From the NCBI GenBank assembly GCA_947455385.1, contig CANGNR010000008.1, forward strand, positions 1-23,642: a DNA stretch of 23,642 nt, read 5' to 3'. The notes under the pieces were generated by a model. The model was not told the DNA's origin. It saw only the letters and a list, made by a program, of their open reading frames with translations, and searched no databases. This document shows positions 20,419 to 23,642 of this stretch, piece by piece; position 1 is the first letter of the stretch, and every line of letters begins with the position of its first letter. Position numbers and translations under genes: made by a program. The stretch comes from Microbacteriaceae bacterium (GTDB lineage: Bacteria; Actinomycetota; Actinomycetes; Actinomycetales; Microbacteriaceae).

Positions 20419-21693
20419 TTGAGCCAACGACCCACCCGCGAACAGCGCCAGGCCACACGCCTGCAAAAGCGCCGCGCGTTGGCTCGCCACGGCATCACCC
20501 CGCGCCAAGGCGTCGCACGAGCCGTCACGGGCATCCTGGTGAAGGCAATCGCCGTCGTCGCAGGTGCCGCCATCGCAATCACCGGCATCTCAACCTACGA
20601 AATTGCCCAGCAGCTCAAGGCCAACGGCATCGTGCTCACCGATGCCAACGGCAAGCCTTTTGCCGCCAACGCGGCCGACCTCAAGGGGCCAATCAACATG
20701 CTCTTGGTTGGCTCAGACACCCGCAGCGGTTCTGACCCGCGCATCTTTGGCAACGAGACCTCAACCCTCGCCGATGTCATCATCCTGCTGCACGTTTCGG
20801 CAGATCGCCAGAACGCGGTGGCACTGAGCTTTCCGCGCGACCTCCTGGTGCCGTGGCCGGCCTGCCCGAGCAACACCGGCGGCCCTGGCTATTACGCGCA
20901 GTCGCTCGGCCAGATCAACGCGACCATCGCAAATGGCGGCCCAACCTGCACGCTCCTTACGGTCGAAAAGCTCACCGGTGTGAAGATTCCATACCTTGCG
21001 ATGATCAACTTCGGCGGAGTCATCGAAATGTCTAACGCGATCGGTGGCGTTCGCGTCTGCATCGCCAAGGACATCAAGGATCCATACACGTTCTTGAATC
21101 TCAAAAAGGGATGGCAGACACTTCAGGGAATGCAGGCGCTGCAGTTCTTGCGCACCCGCCACGGAGTTGGCGACGGTTCTGACCTCGGCCGCATCTCGAA
21201 CCAGCAGGTGTTCTTGACTTCGTTGATTCGCAAGGTTCGAAGCAAGGGCGTGCTCACCAACCCGGTCACCCTCTACTCGCTCGCCAACGCCGCGGCCCGC
21301 AATATGAAGCTTTCGACCAACCTCACCGACCTGAACACCCTGGTTGGAATCGCGAGTGCGGTTAAGAACACCCCGCTCGAGAAGATCACCTTCTTGCAGG
21401 TGCCATCGCACGGTGGCCTGCCCAAGCCGTACTCGGGCCGAGTGATGCCAAACTATGACACCGCAAACGTGCTATTCGAAAAACTGCGCAAAGATGAGCC
21501 GATCATTCTGAGCAAGGTCAACACCGGTTTCGGAACCACCACCCTGCCGAGCGCATCACCGAGCGCGAGCCCACAGGCAAGTGCAACGCCGAAGGCGAGC
21601 CCCAAGGCTAGCGCTTCGCCGAGCCCATCTGAGTCTGCACTGCCAGACGGATACACCGGCACCAACGGCAGCACCGTCAGCTGCTCGGGCTAG
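20419..21693 (+). CDS. LytR-CpsA-Psr (LCP) family wall-polymer ligase
   Basis: LCP proteins transfer polyprenyl-linked polymers onto peptidoglycan outside the cell. The 424-residue protein has a basic cytosolic N-terminus, one membrane segment (about 38-60, GILVKAIAVVAGAAIAI) and an LCP domain. The domain shows LLVGSDTRSG (95-104, Asp100), SFPRDL (137-142, Arg140 and Asp141) and the catalytic arginines in FLRTRHG (243-249) followed by SDLGRISNQQ. The tail (about 375-424) is a low-complexity Ser/Ala/Pro/Lys repeat ending in a cysteine near the C-terminus. The TTG at 20419 is preferred because GAGG lies eight bases upstream; an earlier ATG at 20362 falls inside tRNA-Ser and is rejected. Confidence 0.93.
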   Translation: MSQRPTREQRQATRLQKRRALARHGITPRQGVARAVTGILVKAIAVVAGAAIAITGISTYEIAQQLKANGIVLTDANGKPFAANAADLKGPINMLLVGSDTRSGSDPRIFGNETSTLADVIILLHVSADRQNAVALSFPRDLLVPWPACPSNTGGPGYYAQSLGQINATIANGGPTCTLLTVEKLTGVKIPYLAMINFGGVIEMSNAIGGVRVCIAKDIKDPYTFLNLKKGWQTLQGMQALQFLRTRHGVGDGSDLGRISNQQVFLTSLIRKVRSKGVLTNPVTLYSLANAAARNMKLSTNLTDLNTLVGIASAVKNTPLEKITFLQVPSHGGLPKPYSGRVMPNYDTANVLFEKLRKDEPIILSKVNTGFGTTTLPSASPSASPQASATPKASPKASASPSPSESALPDGYTGTNGSTVSCSG

Positions 21694-21736
21694 GGCCGCT
21701 GAAAACCCGAGGTTTCGGGCTGCCGCGCTATTCGGC

Positions 21737-21742
21737 TAAACT
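21737..21742 (+). promoter_or_regulatory. -10 element of tRNA-Ser(GCT)
   Basis: TAAACT lies 11 bases before the tRNA 5' end, within the same TCGGCTAAACTT string found before tRNA-Ser(TGA). Confidence 0.6.
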
Positions 21743-21753
21743 TTTATTTATCG

Positions 21754-21844
21754 GGAGACGTCGCATAGCCCGGTCGAGTGCGCCTCACTGCTAATGAGGT
21801 AGGGATCTTAAAGTCCCTCGGAGGTTCAAATCCTCTCGTCTCCG
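21754..21844 (+). tRNA. tRNA-Ser(GCT)
   Basis: Acceptor arms GGAGACG and CGTCTCC pair perfectly, with discriminator G. The anticodon stem CCTCA/TGAGG encloses loop CTGCTAA, giving anticodon GCT (21790-21792), which reads AGC/AGU. The long variable arm contains AGGGA/TCCCT. The CCA end is not encoded (CAA follows). A terminator follows after 12 bases. Confidence 0.97.
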
Positions 21845-21856
21845 CAAGGCCAGAGC

Positions 21857-21902
21857 AGCCCCGCCAGGCGTAGGAATACGTGGGCGGGGTTTTCTCTTTT
21901 TT
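21857..21902 (+). terminator. Rho-independent terminator of tRNA-Ser(GCT)
   Basis: CCCCGCC (21859-21865) and GGCGGGG (21883-21889) form the stem, with an inner CGT/ACG helix, followed by TTTTCTCTTTTTT. Confidence 0.9.
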
Positions 21903-21925
21903 GCCCCAATGAAAGGTCGCAAACC

Positions 21926-23338
21926 ATGAACGCTCAAGACGTTGGCTACAAACATCGCTGGCTAGTGCTCACGGTTGTGCTCATCGCCGAGATGATGGAC
22001 CTGCTCGACTCGACCATCGTCAACGTTGGTGGCCCGGCGCTCGCGCAAAAGCTGAACGCGACCGCAACCGATCTGCAGTGGGTTATCGGCGGATACGCTC
22101 TAGCGCTAGGTTCTGGTCTGATTCTCGGTGGCCGCTTGGGCGACCGCTTCGGCAGACGCAACATGTTTTTGTTTGGGCTGATCGGCTTCACCCTAGCCTC
22201 GCTCGCCTGCGCCTTCGCCCCAACTGTTGAGACTCTCATCGTGCTTCGATTCGTTCAGGGTTTTCTCGGGGCGATGCTGTTGCCTCAGGGCTTCGGCTTG
22301 ATTCGCGACGCCTTTCCGCCATCAGAGTTTGGCAAGGCCTTCGCCGCTTATGGTCCGGCTTTCGGACTCGGTGGAATCCTTGGCCCAATCATCGGCGGCT
22401 TCTTGATCGACGCGAACATTTTCGACCTGGGTTGGCGAGCGGTCTTCCTGGTGAATGTGCCTATCGGAATCGTGGCAACCCTTATCAGCATCCGATTTGT
22501 GCAGAAGTCCGCCGCCGACCGCACCATCAAAATCGACCTGTTTGGTGCGCTTTTGGTGATCGTTTCTTCAGGGATGCTGGTTTATCCGCTCATCCAGGGG
22601 CAGCAGGCAGGTTGGCCGCTCTGGACCTACCTGATGATTGCTGGGTCTCTTGCCGGATTCTTGCTCTTTGCTCGCCTCGAGTGGCGCGCTCGCAAGCACG
22701 GCAAGACAACGCTGATCGACCCAACCATTTTCAGCAACCGAAGCTACACCTTTGGTTTGGCGGGGCTGGGGCTCTACTTTGCTGGCTTCACCGGAATCTA
22801 CCTGATTCTCACGCTCTTTCTGCAATTCGGTGAACGGTTCACTTCGGCTCAGGCGGGGCTCGGAAACATCCCTATTGCTTTGGGTTCGGCTATTGGCGGA
22901 ACCATCAGCGGGGCGTTTTTGGCCGAGAAGATTGGTGGTCGACTGACCCTGCAAATTGGCGCGGCCGTTCAGGTGGTTGGCGTTGCCCTGTTGTGGATCG
23001 CGCTGCCGAACATGCAGAACTTCTCGATCTGGCAGCTGGTGCCCGCGCTGGTCGTTTCAGGAGTCGGCACCGGCCTCATCGCCGCCCCGATCTTCGACAC
23101 CATTCTCTCGACCGTCGAGCCGCAACAGAGCGGGTCGGCAAGCGGCGTGCTCTCGGCGGTTCAGTCGGTTTTCTCGTCGGTGGGCGTTGCAGTTTTCGGC
23201 ACTATCTTCTTTAGCCAAGCCCTGCTTGGCAAGGCAGACTTTGGGTTCAAAAACGCGCTGATCGCCCAACTGGTGGTCGTGGCGCTTTTTGTTGTCATCG
23301 CGAGTGCCCTGCCAAAGCGCATCAGCAGAGATTCGTAA
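21926..23338 (+). CDS. DHA2-family multidrug transporter, second copy
   Basis: The 470-residue membrane protein has about 14 hydrophobic segments and standard drug:proton antiporter motifs: LLDSTIVNVGGPAL in TM1, GGRLGDRFGRRN (motif A), LRFVQGFLGAMLLPQG (motif B), and GPIIGGFL (motif C) followed by GWRAVFLVNVPIG. It is shorter than the transporter at 12998-14680 and lacks that protein's long loop before the last segment; the two belong to the same broad family but are not close duplicates. AAAGG lies nine bases before the ATG. It stands alone between the tRNA-Ser(GCT) terminator and an exported-protein gene. Its substrate is unknown. Confidence 0.93.
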   Translation: MNAQDVGYKHRWLVLTVVLIAEMMDLLDSTIVNVGGPALAQKLNATATDLQWVIGGYALALGSGLILGGRLGDRFGRRNMFLFGLIGFTLASLACAFAPTVETLIVLRFVQGFLGAMLLPQGFGLIRDAFPPSEFGKAFAAYGPAFGLGGILGPIIGGFLIDANIFDLGWRAVFLVNVPIGIVATLISIRFVQKSAADRTIKIDLFGALLVIVSSGMLVYPLIQGQQAGWPLWTYLMIAGSLAGFLLFARLEWRARKHGKTTLIDPTIFSNRSYTFGLAGLGLYFAGFTGIYLILTLFLQFGERFTSAQAGLGNIPIALGSAIGGTISGAFLAEKIGGRLTLQIGAAVQVVGVALLWIALPNMQNFSIWQLVPALVVSGVGTGLIAAPIFDTILSTVEPQQSGSASGVLSAVQSVFSSVGVAVFGTIFFSQALLGKADFGFKNALIAQLVVVALFVVIASALPKRISRDS

Positions 23339-23377
23339 AACATAGGGCTCGTTCTAAAAATCTCCTTGCGCAATCTA

Positions 23378-23391
23378 GATTTGATCAAATC
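23378..23391. promoter_or_regulatory. Perfect 14-bp palindrome, candidate operator
   Basis: GATTTGATCAAATC is a perfect palindrome in the 125-base gap before the exported-protein gene at 23464. No T-tract follows, so a protein-binding site is more likely than a terminator. No regulator is known for it. Confidence 0.4.
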
Positions 23392-23463
23392 GGCGGCTAG
23401 GCTTGAGGTAGTTTCACCCTGCGGGTCAATCGGCGCGCAGCATCTCTCTTGCAAGGGGACATT

Positions 23464-23642
23464 TTGAGAAAGTCATCATTCAGGGCACTTGCCCTAGCTG
23501 GTGCCGTGCTGGCCGTTAGCGCTTCAGTCTTGGCACCTACCGCCGCAAACGCAGCTGGCGGAACCTACTACCCATCTGGCCCGCAGGTCGACGTTCCACT
23601 CAGCACCGTCACCAATGGCGGATGGGTTCTTTGCTGGTCAGG
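23464..23642 (+). CDS. Exported protein of unknown function (5' part only)
   Basis: The first 59 codons are present and run off the window. A signal peptide is clear: basic RKSSFR, a hydrophobic stretch (ALALAGAVLAVSASVLA) and a probable cut after TAANA. The mature part begins AGGTYYPSGPQVDVPL and soon reaches a WVLCW segment. The TTG start is chosen because AGGGGA precedes it and the basic n-region follows directly. The family cannot be recognised from this fragment. Confidence 0.75.
   Translation, partial: MRKSSFRALALAGAVLAVSASVLAPTAANAAGGTYYPSGPQVDVPLSTVTNGGWVLCWS

Noticed and set aside
1..23642. Apparent abundance of GGATG/CATCC
   Set aside because: A rough count by eye over both strands is only moderately above what base composition predicts, and many copies come from Asp-Ala codon pairs; not convincing without a proper count.
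1..23642. CRISPR array, prophage, insertion sequence or integration site
   Set aside because: No spaced direct repeats, transposase, integrase or tRNA-end duplications were seen.

Overview
The window looks like a stretch of a compact, mid-to-high GC actinobacterial chromosome. The best fit is a small-genome member of the Microbacteriaceae. The evidence is an FhaA-type FHA regulator at the left edge, a TPP riboswitch with the actinobacterial core sequence, LytR-CpsA-Psr and VanY-type wall enzymes, many GTG/TTG starts, very short intergenic gaps, and convergent genes that overlap at their 3' ends. I see no insertion sequence, integrase, phage gene or CRISPR array. The assignment below family level is inference.

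Layout. 1-646: the 5' part of fhaA (minus), a divergent tRNA-Leu(CAG) with its terminator, then a non-coding stretch carrying two inverted repeats. 647-2223: an unrecognised exported Gly/His/Asp-rich protein, convergent with the tRNA uridine hydroxylase gene trhO. 2279-4828: an M13 metallopeptidase followed by a THEM6-like thioesterase. 4797-8013 (minus): a four-gene flavin electron-transfer operon. It encodes a membrane ferric-reductase-like/FNR flavoprotein, two tandem membrane-anchored FMN-binding proteins with flavinylation motifs, and the flavin transferase ApbE. 8163-10218: an alpha/beta hydrolase, a small acetyltransferase and an orphan beta-class DNA methyltransferase. 10163-12939 (minus): a TPP riboswitch controlling a thiamine-type ABC binding lipoprotein and double permease, with no ATPase gene alongside. 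12998-14680: a 14-TM DHA2 drug transporter. 14717-17152: a VanY carboxypeptidase convergent with phosphoglucomutase. 17183-21844: pheA, serS, a HAD phosphatase, tRNA-Ser(TGA), an LCP wall-polymer ligase and tRNA-Ser(GCT). 21926-23642: a second DHA2 transporter and the start of an exported protein.

How it works together. The operon at 4797-8013 is the most interesting unit. NAD(P)H electrons would enter a cytosolic FNR module, cross the membrane through hemes and leave through covalently bound FMN on the two anchored proteins. ApbE would attach that FMN, yet this ApbE has no signal peptide and no room for one. The thiamine locus is controlled by a riboswitch whose downstream sequence can form a hairpin that hides the ribosome binding site. 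serS lies close to two of the tRNA-Ser genes its product charges, and the two tRNA genes share a promoter element.

A recurring feature is a TANNNT -10 hexamer ending 6-7 nt before a start codon, usually with no usable Shine-Dalgarno sequence. It precedes at least seven genes here and points to widespread leaderless mRNAs. All family names were assigned from motifs read by eye; no database search was run.
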